DNA from: Geothermovivens sp964644845
GTDB lineage: Bacteria > Zhuqueibacterota > Zhuqueibacteria > Oleimicrobiales > Geothermoviventaceae
Assembly: GCA_964644845.1 (NCBI GenBank)
Contig: CAZXXS010000052.1
Location: 42,887 to 106,886 of the forward strand
Length of the DNA: 64,000 nucleotides
Direction: 5' to 3'
A program made the position numbers and the translations under genes. Below the pieces are notes generated by a model that saw nothing but the letters and a program-made list of their open reading frames with translations, made no database searches and had not been told where the DNA came from. Shown here in pieces: positions 51,165 to 60,133 of this stretch. Numbering within the stretch: the stretch's first letter is position 1; every line of letters begins with the position of its first letter.

Positions 51165-52628
51165 TTGCTGGATCCTGTACTTCTCATTGCGCTACCGCTT
51201 CTGACCGCGTTCCTTGTGCCGTTGGTACGTCGGGCCTGGCGTCCCCTGGCCGAGGCGCTGCCTTTGCTGACGCTTCTGTTCGACCTGGGTCTGGCCATTT
51301 CCTACGTGCCTCGGGCCCTTGAGAAACCGATTGTCGTGGTCATCGCAGGCTGGCGGCCACCCCTCGGCATCAATCTGACCATCGGCCCGCTTGGCATTTT
51401 CATGGCTGTAATGATTTTGTTTGTGGCCGTACTGGTGGCCATCTACTCCATTTGGTACATCAAGGCGGAGCCCAAAGAACGCTACTGCATGTTATGCCTC
51501 ATGTTGATTACCGGGTCGCTGGGAATGGTGCTCACGGGCGACCTGTTCAACTTGTTCGTGTTCATGGAGATTACCAGCATTTCCGCCTACGCCCTTACGG
51601 CTTTTATCCGCGATCGGGACGGTTCTGAGGCGGCCTTCAAGTATCTGATTATCGGTTCGCTGGCCTCGAATTTTTTCCTGCTCGGCGTCGTGCTCATCTA
51701 CTCGAGCACGGGAACGCTCAACATGGCCGATCTGGCCGCGAAGATGCCGAGCGTGGATCCGCGGATCGCCGTACCTGCGGTGGTTCTCATGGTCGTCGGT
51801 TTGGGTGTGGAATCGGAGATGTTCCCTCTCAACGGCTGGGCGCCGGATGCTTACTCGATGGCCCCAACCCCGATTGGCGCGGTGTTCGGGGCCATTGTTG
51901 TGAAAGGGGCCGTGTACGCACTCGCGCGCATGCTGTACACCATCTTCAACTTCCAGGGTGTAATCCATTTTCTGGTGATCATGGGTATCATGACACTTCT
52001 GGTGGGCGAGATGGCTGCCTTGCGTCAGCGGCAAATCAAGCGAATGTTGGCTTTCTCCAGCATTGGGCAGATGGGCTTGATCTTAGTGGCCTTTGGGCTG
52101 GGCACAGCCGGTGGGTTGGTGGCAGCCCTTTTTCACATGCTCAATCACGCGCTTCTCAAGGCCCTCCTGTTCTTGACGGCTGGCTACCTGGTTTACCACT
52201 CAGGTAGCAAGGAAATCGCGGACATGGACGGAATGGGACGTCGCGTGCCACTTCTGGCGGTGGCCTTTAGCATCGGGGCCTTTGGAATCATGGGGCTACC
52301 ACCGCTAAACGGATTCTGGAGCAAGTTTCTCGTGATTTCGGAAACCGTGAAGGCTCACTACCTTGCCATTGCTGCCCTTGCTTTGGTTGGCAGCGTAATC
52401 GAGGCTGTGTACTATTTGCGCGTCGTAGGACGCCTTTTCTTCAAACCAGCGGACGACCGCGTGCAGGCGGCGCGATTGCCGATCTCGGGTTTCGTTTCGC
52501 TCGGATTGCTTGTGGTTGCTGTGGTGGTCATTGGTCTTTACCCGGGTTGGGTGATGCATGTCCTCCAACCGGCCGCACGTGAGCTACTGGACAAGACCTT
52601 CTACATTCACAGTGTTCTTGGTCCCTGA
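51165..52628 (+). CDS. mbxH: MnhD/NuoM-like antiporter subunit (MbxH)
   Basis: 487 residues from a TTG behind GAGGCGAGC. About 14 helices. The proton-path residues of the family appear: Glu in LFVFMEITSISAYAL, Lys in FGAIVVKGAVYAL and the His/Lys pair in HMLNHALLKALLFL. It is the first of two NuoL/M/N-type subunits in the operon and should pump ions in response to the redox arm. Confidence 0.94.
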   Translation: MLDPVLLIALPLLTAFLVPLVRRAWRPLAEALPLLTLLFDLGLAISYVPRALEKPIVVVIAGWRPPLGINLTIGPLGIFMAVMILFVAVLVAIYSIWYIKAEPKERYCMLCLMLITGSLGMVLTGDLFNLFVFMEITSISAYALTAFIRDRDGSEAAFKYLIIGSLASNFFLLGVVLIYSSTGTLNMADLAAKMPSVDPRIAVPAVVLMVVGLGVESEMFPLNGWAPDAYSMAPTPIGAVFGAIVVKGAVYALARMLYTIFNFQGVIHFLVIMGIMTLLVGEMAALRQRQIKRMLAFSSIGQMGLILVAFGLGTAGGLVAALFHMLNHALLKALLFLTAGYLVYHSGSKEIADMDGMGRRVPLLAVAFSIGAFGIMGLPPLNGFWSKFLVISETVKAHYLAIAALALVGSVIEAVYYLRVVGRLFFKPADDRVQAARLPISGFVSLGLLVVAVVVIGLYPGWVMHVLQPAARELLDKTFYIHSVLGP

Positions 52629-52654
52629 TTCAGGGCGACTGAGGCCGAAAAATC

Positions 52655-54517
52655 ATGGCTGAGTTCTACGCAAAACTTCTTCTACCTTTGTTCGGAGCGG
52701 CGTTGCTTGCACCGCTGGCGGGACGTGTAAACCGATTCCTTCGCGACGTGTTGCTCTTTGCGGCTGTTGCCTGGGGGCTTGTTGGGCTCGCTTCCATGGG
52801 TAGCGGCGTGGCCTCTTGGCGGTTTTCCCTGTTGGGGTTCGATCTGATCTGGCGAGTGAACCCCCTGGTGCAGTTTTTTGGTGTCATCGTGTTGGGGCTC
52901 GGGGCATTGACGCTTTGGTTCGCCTTTCCCTACATGCGGAATCGGGAACGCGCCAACTACTTTTTCTTCTCTTTCGGCATGGCCATCGCGGCTTCAATGG
53001 GGGTGCTGGTCGCTGGCGACTTTCTTTCGCTATTTTTCTTCTGGGAAATCATGACCTGGTCCTCCTTCCTCAACGTCATTTACTACCGCTACGAAGCCCA
53101 GGCTGCCGGACTCAAGTACTTCGTGATGAGTTTGATCGGGGCCTACAGCATGTTGTTGGCGCTTGTTCTCGTGAACGCAGCGTTGGGTACCTTGCAATTC
53201 AGCGGTGTGTTTGACGGTTGGGAAGTTCTGAGTCCTGGAACGCGCTGGGCAGTGTGGGCTTTGTTGCTGGTTGGTTTTGGTGTCAAAGCGGCAATGATGC
53301 CGCTTCACACCTGGGCTCCGGACGCCTACGAAATCTCGCCGGCTCCGTTCACCGCTTTTTTCTCTGGTGCGCTGAGCAAACTTGGTGTGTACGGATTGGC
53401 GATTTTGCTTTTTGTTTTGGCCGGTCCTGGGCTCTGGGCGAAGCTGGGAAGCGTCTGGCAGCATCCGATTACGCACTACACCGTGGCTTGGATCGGAGGC
53501 ATCACGGCTTTTGTGGCTACCTTGATCGCCGTCGTACAGGAAGACGCCAAACGGCTGCTCGCTTACTCCAGCGTGGGCCAGATCGGCTACATTCTGCTTG
53601 GATTCGGCATCGCTTCGACCCTCGGTGTGGCAGGAGCGCTCTACCAGGCGCTTAACCACGCCATTTTCAAAGGATTGCTCTTCTTAACGGTGGGCGCCGT
53701 TTTCTACCGCACGGGCACCCACAGGCTTGACGAGCTGGGCGGGCTCATCAAGAGGATGCCGTACAGCTTTGTGGCCATGCTTCTTGGCATCATTTCGCTG
53801 GCGGGAATTCCGCCACTCAGCGGTTTCCCAGCGAAGTGGATTCTTTACGAAGCGCTGATCGAGAAACACATGGTTGGCCTTTTGATCGTGGCCATGATTG
53901 CAAGCACGGTCGCGTTTCTTTACGCCTACCGGCTCATCAACACGATCTTTCTGGGACCCTTGCCAGATCACCTGGAAGCGGTGCGCGAGGTGCCGTGGAG
54001 CATGCGGATTCCCATGTTTGTCCTGGTTTTGTTTACGCTCTGGTTTGGCATTTACCCTCAGGCGGCGCTGAACTGGATCGGCAGTGCCATGGCTGTTTTC
54101 CCGGGAATCGAGCCGGTTCGGGTTGGCGACACCAGTCTGTGGTCACCCGCCGGAACGGTGAACTTGGTGCTGACGGCAAACATCATCGGGGCTGTTTTCC
54201 TGACAGTACTGATTGTGCTGGCGCTTTGGCCGCGATCCAGAAAGGTGGGGCAGTACGACATTCACACGGCGGGAGAGCCGGTGCCTCCCGGGGTGAATTT
54301 TCAGTACGCGACGCGGTTTTACCAGCCGTTCGAACGCGCGTTCGGCGTTTGGCTGAAGAGCAGTGCTGACCGACTGTACACGGCTGTGGCACAGAACCTC
54401 GAAAATCTTTTCGACCTAATGCGCTACGTTTACACAGGGGATGGTCAGACCTACGCGCTGTACGTCATCCTTTTCCTGGCCGGGATGTTCCTTTTTGCGA
54501 AGGGCATCGTTTTTTGA
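52655..54517 (+). CDS. mbxH': Second NuoL-like antiporter subunit (MbxH')
   Basis: 620 residues. The same core residues as MbxH are found (Glu in LFFFWEIMTW, Lys in SGALSKLGVYG, His/Lys in ALNHAIFKGLLFL), but the chain is longer, with a C-terminal amphipathic stretch and a final helix (YVILFLAGMFLFAKGIVF) as in NuoL. Two antiporter-like subunits side by side, H and H', distinguish mbx/mbs from mbh operons. It suggests a second ion-translocating channel. Confidence 0.93.
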   Translation: MAEFYAKLLLPLFGAALLAPLAGRVNRFLRDVLLFAAVAWGLVGLASMGSGVASWRFSLLGFDLIWRVNPLVQFFGVIVLGLGALTLWFAFPYMRNRERANYFFFSFGMAIAASMGVLVAGDFLSLFFFWEIMTWSSFLNVIYYRYEAQAAGLKYFVMSLIGAYSMLLALVLVNAALGTLQFSGVFDGWEVLSPGTRWAVWALLLVGFGVKAAMMPLHTWAPDAYEISPAPFTAFFSGALSKLGVYGLAILLFVLAGPGLWAKLGSVWQHPITHYTVAWIGGITAFVATLIAVVQEDAKRLLAYSSVGQIGYILLGFGIASTLGVAGALYQALNHAIFKGLLFLTVGAVFYRTGTHRLDELGGLIKRMPYSFVAMLLGIISLAGIPPLSGFPAKWILYEALIEKHMVGLLIVAMIASTVAFLYAYRLINTIFLGPLPDHLEAVREVPWSMRIPMFVLVLFTLWFGIYPQAALNWIGSAMAVFPGIEPVRVGDTSLWSPAGTVNLVLTANIIGAVFLTVLIVLALWPRSRKVGQYDIHTAGEPVPPGVNFQYATRFYQPFERAFGVWLKSSADRLYTAVAQNLENLFDLMRYVYTGDGQTYALYVILFLAGMFLFAKGIVF

Positions 54518-54585
54518 TTCGTGAGTTGGGTTGAACTGCGATTTCTGAACCAGCAACACCGCAATTCCTGAGGACGCCAATCGGG

Positions 54586-55491
54586 ATGGACATCGCGCTG
54601 AAAATATTGAGTGCGCTGGCTACGATTCTTCTGGCAGTGGTGACGGGTCTCTTTTACATGGGCCTGGCCCGCAAGATCACCGCCCGGGTTCAGAATCGTG
54701 TCGGCCCCCCGGTGACGCAACAGTTTCTGGACGTCGTCAAGCTGTGGTCCAAGAAAAGCGCCATCTCGCACGGCACCATGTTTCATCTGGGTCCGGTGTT
54801 TGCGTTGACTGGCTCGATTTCCACGCTGCTGCTTGTGCCTTTGTTGCGCGAGTCACGCTTTCTGTCGCCCTTCAGTTTCAATGGCGATTTGATTTTGATT
54901 TTGTACGTGATGGTTTTCGGTAGCCTGGGCATGGCTCTGGCTGTGGGCGAGTCCGCCAATCCGAACGGCATCATTGGTGTGTCCCGTGGGCTGACGATGA
55001 TGGTGGGATACGAACTGCCGTTCATTGTGGCGGTGGTCACGCTCATCGTTCAGTACGACAGCTCGTCGCTGGTCAAGATCCTTCAAAGCCAGGATGGCTT
55101 CGGAACGTGGAATCTGATTCGGTCACCATTTGCCAGTGCGGCGGCCTTTGTTGCGCTTCTGGGAATGATGGGCAATCAGCCGTTCGACGTACCCATCGCG
55201 CCGCAAGAGATCGCCTCAGGACCGATGTCGGAGTTTGGCGGTAAGTACCTGGGACTGATGATGTCCAGCCGGGCCATCTTCATGTTTGCCAAGCTAACGC
55301 TCTACACGGACTTGTTTCTGGGAGGTGCGTCGAACCTGGTCGAACTCTGGGTGAAAACCTTTGCAGTCTTTCTCTGGCCCTTGTTGGTGGGACTCGTGTT
55401 TCCACGTTTTCGAACGGAGCAAACGGTGCGCTTTTTCTGGGGGTGGCCGACGGCGCTTGGTTTAGTCGGGTTGTTACTGGCCATTTTCTGA
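54586..55491 (+). CDS. mbxM: NuoH-like membrane anchor subunit (MbxM)
   Basis: 301 residues, eight helices. The family motifs are ARVQNRVGPPVTQQFLDVV, the helix with GYELPFIVAVVTL, and EIASGPMSEFGGKYLGLM, all in complex I NuoH and the hydrogenase-type HyfC/MbhM. It joins the membrane arm to the soluble redox arm and shapes the quinone-like cavity region. It precedes the four soluble subunits J, K, L and N. Confidence 0.94.
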   Translation: MDIALKILSALATILLAVVTGLFYMGLARKITARVQNRVGPPVTQQFLDVVKLWSKKSAISHGTMFHLGPVFALTGSISTLLLVPLLRESRFLSPFSFNGDLILILYVMVFGSLGMALAVGESANPNGIIGVSRGLTMMVGYELPFIVAVVTLIVQYDSSSLVKILQSQDGFGTWNLIRSPFASAAAFVALLGMMGNQPFDVPIAPQEIASGPMSEFGGKYLGLMMSSRAIFMFAKLTLYTDLFLGGASNLVELWVKTFAVFLWPLLVGLVFPRFRTEQTVRFFWGWPTALGLVGLLLAIF

Positions 55492-55579
55492 TCGGGTGGC
55501 GGTTTGTAACGGTGGTAGCCCGTATTTTTGAACGGATTTGTGGCTTTTGCAAGCCATTTGACGAGCAGAGCAACCGGAA

Positions 55580-56149
55580 ATGCACGAAAATCTGTTGCCA
55601 AAATGGGACGAGGACGTCCCGGAAGATCGCGGTCTTGAGCTCGTAGCCGACTGGGCGCGAAAGCATTCGCTCTGGGTAATCGCGTACGGTACGGGATGCG
55701 GTGCAATTGAGGTCCCGCCAACCATGACGTCCCGCTACGACGCCGAGCGTTTCGGCATCACGATGATGGCCACACCCCGGCAGGCGGACGTAATCCTTGT
55801 AACCGGCTACGTGACCGTAAAGACGTTGAAACGCATCATCCGAACCTACGAGCAGATGCAGGATCCGAAGTACGTGATCGGATTCGGCTCCTGTCCCATC
55901 AACGGTGGCATGTACTGGGACTCGTACAACACCATCAAGCAGCTGGATCTCTACATCCCTGTGGACACGTGGATCGCGGGCTGCATGCCGCGTCCGGAGT
56001 CGATCATCCAGGCCCTAATCCATTTGCAGCACAAGATTCAGCGCGGTGAGGCTACGGGCTGGAAGCGCTACAGGGAAAATCTGGAATGGTACCGGGCGAA
56101 CCAGCGTAAGGTCATCAAGAACTGGAACATGCCCGATTACAATTGGTGA
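55580..56149 (+). CDS. mbxJ: NuoB-like iron-sulfur subunit with three cluster Cys (MbxJ)
   Basis: 189 residues. NuoB family marks are AYGTGCGAIEVPPT, GFGSCPINGGMYWDS and AGCMPRPESIIQAL. In NuoB the N2 cluster is held by two adjacent Cys plus two later ones. Here the first pair reads Cys40-Gly41, leaving Cys40, Cys105 and Cys135. The fourth ligand is therefore unclear. It should accept electrons from MbxN and sit next to MbxL. Spacing to the next gene is six bases. Confidence 0.92.
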   Translation: MHENLLPKWDEDVPEDRGLELVADWARKHSLWVIAYGTGCGAIEVPPTMTSRYDAERFGITMMATPRQADVILVTGYVTVKTLKRIIRTYEQMQDPKYVIGFGSCPINGGMYWDSYNTIKQLDLYIPVDTWIAGCMPRPESIIQALIHLQHKIQRGEATGWKRYRENLEWYRANQRKVIKNWNMPDYNW

Positions 56150-56155
56150 GCACAG

Positions 56156-56758
56156 ATGTCTGATTCGGTGAAGACGCTGTCTGAAGAGGCCATTGCCGAA
56201 GCCATTCGAAAGACGTTCCACACGGCCGAGGTTCGCGTGGCGAGGGCTCGGCGGATTGAAGTGAAGTTGCGCTCCGATCTCCTGCCGCCGCTGGCCAGTA
56301 ACCTGAAACACTACCTTGGCTTTGAGCATCTCTCGCACATCTCGTGCGTGGATTGGCTGGAAGAAGGGGAGTTTGAGCTTGTTTACCTTCTGTGGTCTTA
56401 CACGCACCGCGTGATTGTAGCCATCAAGATTCGCATTCCGCGCGACAATCCACAGTTTGTCACCATCAAACCACTTTGGCGGCATGCCGAAACCTACGAA
56501 CGCGAGATCCACGAGATGTACGGTGTGGATTTCGAAGGGAACGAGAACCTTACGCCTTTCCTTCTGGAGGACTGGGACAACGTTCCACCGATGCGGCGCG
56601 ACTTCGACACGCGCCGGTACGTGGAGGAAACGTACGAGTGGCGACCAGGCCGTGAGGAGCACTTTGTGCCACGCCAGGTGATTGCCGAAACGTGGGGTGA
56701 ACGCTGGTGGGGCGACACCGTGCGTGGTAGCAACGAGGAAAAGGCGGATCAAACGTGA
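56156..56758 (+). CDS. mbxK: NuoC-like subunit (MbxK)
   Basis: 200 residues. HISCVDWLEEGEFELVYLL and the signature ETYEREIHEMYGVDFEGNENL lead to LLEDWDNVPPMRRDF, the 30-kDa complex I subunit pattern. It is structural and stabilises MbxL. The stop overlaps the GTG of mbxL (GTGA). Confidence 0.93.
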   Translation: MSDSVKTLSEEAIAEAIRKTFHTAEVRVARARRIEVKLRSDLLPPLASNLKHYLGFEHLSHISCVDWLEEGEFELVYLLWSYTHRVIVAIKIRIPRDNPQFVTIKPLWRHAETYEREIHEMYGVDFEGNENLTPFLLEDWDNVPPMRRDFDTRRYVEETYEWRPGREEHFVPRQVIAETWGERWWGDTVRGSNEEKADQT

Positions 56759-57867
56759 TCGCAACAACCAAGAAAACAACAAAGCTGTTTCTGGGACCGC
56801 AGCACCCCGGCATCACCGGCAACATGATGGTGGAGCTCGACGTGCAGGGCGACACGGTTGTGCGTGCCCGAACGCACGTGGGTTATCTTCACCGGGGCTT
56901 TGAAAAGTTGATGGAAGAGCGGCTCTGGATTCAGTGTTTTCCCATCGTTTGCCGAATCTGTGTTCCGGAGCCAGACCCCAACGAAGAGAACTTCGCGCGC
57001 GGGGTAGAAGAGATCGCTGGCATCGAAATCCCCGAACGAGCGAAGTGGATCCGTACGCTGGTGCTTGAACTGTCGCGTTTGCAGGCCTACCTGCTGTGGA
57101 TGGGGGGGCAGGCAGGTTCCATCGGCCTGTACACGATGCCTCAGTGGACGGTGGGCGATCGTGACTACATTCTGGACCTGTTCGAAGAACTGACCGGTGG
57201 CCGCGTGTACCACATGTACATCTGGCCGGGTGGTGTGCGGCGCGATTTGCCGAAGGGATTTCGCGATCGCGTTCTCAAAGTCATGGACTACCTGGAGAGT
57301 CGGCTGCCCGAGTACGACCGGCTTTTGTTCGAGAATGCGCTGTTCATCAAGCGTGCTTCCGGCGTTGGCGTGATCGATCCCAGCCGGGCAATGGAGTGGG
57401 GTGTTGTTGGGCCACCACTGCGTGCGGCGGGTTTTCGCCACGACACACGCATCGACGATCCCTACGAGGCTTACTCGGAAGTAGAGTTCGTTGTGCCCAC
57501 CCGCACAGAATCGGACGTCTACGCCCGAGCCATGATTCGTCGCTTTGAGTTTGAACAGTCGATTTCGATTGTCCGCCAGGTGCTGGACAACATGCCTGAG
57601 GGACCTGTGTACACGGGCATCCCAAATCCGTTTCAGTGGCGTGTCCCACCGGGCGATGCGTACGTTCGCACCGAGTCCGCACGCGGCGAGTTTGCTTATT
57701 ACGTGGTGAGCGACGGCTCCACCAAACCGCGCCGCGTGCATGCCCGAGGTCCCGCTTACGTCCACGGCGTAACGCTCCTGGAGCACCTGCTGGAAGGAGC
57801 GAACATTGCCGACGTTTCGATGATCATGAATAGTCTGGGCACCTGCCCGCCGGAAATAGAACGGTAA
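56755..57867 (+). CDS. mbxL: NuoD/hydrogenase-large-subunit-like protein with incomplete NiFe site (MbxL)
   Basis: 370 residues from a GTG overlapping mbxK. LGPQHPGITGNMMVELDVQG and HVGYLHRGFEKLMEER identify the 49-kDa/hydrogenase large subunit family. The L1 site keeps CRIC (Cys66, Cys69). The C-terminal L2 site, DPCxxC in hydrogenases, reads GTCPPEIER with one Cys (Cys364). Three of four nickel ligands are visible, so hydrogenase activity is not expected. This fits Mbx/Mbs-type complexes, which are ferredoxin-oxidising but not hydrogen-evolving. Confidence 0.93.
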   Translation: MIATTKKTTKLFLGPQHPGITGNMMVELDVQGDTVVRARTHVGYLHRGFEKLMEERLWIQCFPIVCRICVPEPDPNEENFARGVEEIAGIEIPERAKWIRTLVLELSRLQAYLLWMGGQAGSIGLYTMPQWTVGDRDYILDLFEELTGGRVYHMYIWPGGVRRDLPKGFRDRVLKVMDYLESRLPEYDRLLFENALFIKRASGVGVIDPSRAMEWGVVGPPLRAAGFRHDTRIDDPYEAYSEVEFVVPTRTESDVYARAMIRRFEFEQSISIVRQVLDNMPEGPVYTGIPNPFQWRVPPGDAYVRTESARGEFAYYVVSDGSTKPRRVHARGPAYVHGVTLLEHLLEGANIADVSMIMNSLGTCPPEIER

Positions 57868-57874
57868 GTGATTT

Positions 57875-59668
57875 ATGGCTCCAAACATTAAGAACGTACT
57901 GCAGCCCTTTTCGGCGCTCAAACATCTGGGTCAGAAACCTCACACGGTTCGTTACCCGGACGAGAGCAAGCCTACGGCACCCCGGTACCGGGGTTTTCAC
58001 TACAACGATCTCGAAAAGTGCGTCGGTTGTGGAAACTGCGCCGCCATCTGCCAGAACGCCGCCATCGACATGGTGCGGGTGGAAGGCGTCGAACCCGCAG
58101 TAGGCGATTCTGGGCTTCGACCCCGCATCGATTACGGCCGTTGCTGCTGGTGTGGCCTCTGTGTAGACGTCTGTCCAACCGGCAGCCTGGCGCTCACCAC
58201 CGAGTACACGTACGTTTCCGACGATCCGGGGAGTTTTCTTCTCGTTCCCGGCCTGGAACATCCCGAATTCGGTGAAAAACTGAGCTTTACTTCCGAGGAG
58301 GGCTACAACCTGCTGGACTTCCACCGTGTGCCCATGCGCGAGCTTGACCCGAAGGAACGGGTGAAGTCCTTCGCTGAGGTCGTTTTGGGTTACGTGGAAG
58401 AGGAAGCTCGGAAAGAGGCCAGTCGGTGCGCGGGTTGTGGGATCTGTGTGTCGGCGTGTCCAGACCACATGCACATCCCGGAGTACATCCGTGCCATCGC
58501 CGAAGCGGACGACCTGCAGTCGTTGAAAGTCATCTACGACAACAACCCGCTTGGCGAAATGTGCGGGAAGGTGTGCACACGCCGGTGCGAAGGGGTGTGC
58601 GTGCTGACCCATCGGGGTGAACCGGTGGCCATCCGCTGGCTAAAACGATTTGCCACAGAGCGCTTCGACGACTTCAGCAAGGTACTGAATCCTGAGATTC
58701 GGCCGAAGAACGGACTGAAGATCGGGATCATCGGTGCGGGGCCCGCAGGGCTCACGGCGGGTTACTACCTGGTTTTGCGCGGCTACGACGTCGACATTTT
58801 TGAGGCGTTGCCGAAGGCGGGTGGCATGACCATGGCCGGGATTCCGAAGTACCGTTTTCCGGAGGACAGCCTGGACAAGCAGATTCGCTACATGGAACAG
58901 GTGGGCGTGCGAATTCACACCAACACCCGCGTTGGCAAAGATGTGGCCTTTGAAGATCTGCTCGAGAAGTACGACGCCGTGTTCATGGGCGTTGGGTTTC
59001 ACAAACCCTACATGTTGCGGATCAAGGGCGAAGAGCTCCCAGGGTCGATCCAGGCGGTGACGTTCCTGCGCGAAGTCAATTTTGGCAAGAAGGTGGATGT
59101 GGGCAAGCGTGTGGTAGTGATTGGCGGTGGTGACGTGGCCATCGATGCCGCGCGAGTGTCGCTGCGTTTGGGCGCGCAGGCTACCATCCTGTACCGTCGG
59201 AGAATGCAGGACATGCCGGCTGACCCGGAGGAGATCGAAGGTGCTTTGGCCGAGGGGGTTGACATCAAGACGCAGGGCATTCCGTTGGAGATTTTGCCGG
59301 GACCTGACGGCCGGGTAGCGGCCATCAAGTACGGCATGGCGGAAATGGTGCCCGACCCGAAAGGCGGTCGACCGCGCCCGAAATTGATCGAAGGTGACGA
59401 ACACCTCCTTGAGGTGGACACGGTCATTGCAGCCATCGGTCAGGAGGCGGATTACTCTTTTATCCCGCAGGAGTACCTGGACAAGCTGAAGATCGAGCGC
59501 GGGCGGATCGTTGTGGACGAATGGCAGGCTACCTCGATTCCAGGGCTTTTCGCTGGTGGCGACACAACCAACCGCCGCGCCGACGCAATCTCCGCCATCG
59601 CCGATGGCTACCGTGCTGCCGAAGGGATCGATCGCTACCTGCGCGAACGACGGGCTTCGGCTGCGTAG
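57875..59668 (+). CDS. NuoI-like ferredoxin fused to GltD/NfnB-type NAD(P)H oxidoreductase (MbxN fusion)
   Basis: 597 residues starting seven bases after mbxL. Residues 1-165 are the usual MbxN/NuoI: two 4Fe-4S motifs, CVGCGNCAAIC from Cys49 and CCWCGLCVDVCP from Cys90. Residues 170-270 are the GltD N-terminal iron-sulfur domain (CAGCGICVSACPDHMHIPEY, then MCGKVCTRRCEGVC). From about residue 282 comes an FAD Rossmann fold (GIIGAGPAGLTAGYYL), with GIPKYRFPED, and near 416 an NAD(P) fold (VVIGGGDVAIDAARV, LYRRRMQDMP). IPGLFAGGDTT closes the flavin site. It should couple the complex to NAD(P)H. No frameshift joins the parts; the fusion is continuous. Confidence 0.93.
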   Translation: MAPNIKNVLQPFSALKHLGQKPHTVRYPDESKPTAPRYRGFHYNDLEKCVGCGNCAAICQNAAIDMVRVEGVEPAVGDSGLRPRIDYGRCCWCGLCVDVCPTGSLALTTEYTYVSDDPGSFLLVPGLEHPEFGEKLSFTSEEGYNLLDFHRVPMRELDPKERVKSFAEVVLGYVEEEARKEASRCAGCGICVSACPDHMHIPEYIRAIAEADDLQSLKVIYDNNPLGEMCGKVCTRRCEGVCVLTHRGEPVAIRWLKRFATERFDDFSKVLNPEIRPKNGLKIGIIGAGPAGLTAGYYLVLRGYDVDIFEALPKAGGMTMAGIPKYRFPEDSLDKQIRYMEQVGVRIHTNTRVGKDVAFEDLLEKYDAVFMGVGFHKPYMLRIKGEELPGSIQAVTFLREVNFGKKVDVGKRVVVIGGGDVAIDAARVSLRLGAQATILYRRRMQDMPADPEEIEGALAEGVDIKTQGIPLEILPGPDGRVAAIKYGMAEMVPDPKGGRPRPKLIEGDEHLLEVDTVIAAIGQEADYSFIPQEYLDKLKIERGRIVVDEWQATSIPGLFAGGDTTNRRADAISAIADGYRAAEGIDRYLRERRASAA

Positions 59669-60133
59669 TTCTGCTGCTTTGGGTTTCTGAGCATTTTCCC
59701 ACCCGTTCGCCCCGAACCTGCGCCAGTGTGACGGGCGCTGCGTAGACACGCCGCGCGGAGACTCCGTAGAGTCGGGATCCACCCCCCTTTGTCGTCGGCC
59801 GGAGCGTCGTTCGTGTGCTCCCTGTCTTGCGGCTTCTGGGCTGCTGTCCCAGAGCTTCCTGCCGAACGCCTCGACCTGTTTTTCCCCGCATAAATCACGA
59901 GTACAAATCTCAAACCCGAACGTGAGCGTCTTCGCTTGCCCGCTGAGACGCCGTTTGTCGGGATTGTGGTCTGACAATTTCACCACCCTTTCCCGCCGAA
60001 CCAAGACGTTAGGTCGTTCTTCGCGGAAACGTGTCATCTGCCCAACAGGGGCTAACGACTCCTGCGGACCTGCCGATATTCCAGAGGAACCCTGGGAAAT
60101 TCCTCAAGATTTCGTCTTTCAGCGGGAGGTGTG
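59669..60133. other. Gap after the mbx-type operon
   Basis: 465 bases without a credible gene. Short hairpins GACTC-CGTA-GAGTC (near 59760) and CTGGG/CCCAG (near 59836) are present, but none has a T-run. GGGAGGT at its end is the ribosome site of the next gene. Confidence 0.45.

Noticed and set aside
58640..60037. Minus-strand frame of 465 codons
   Set aside because: It is antisense to the MbxN fusion gene, rich in H, R and V as typical of shadow frames, and has no ribosome site.
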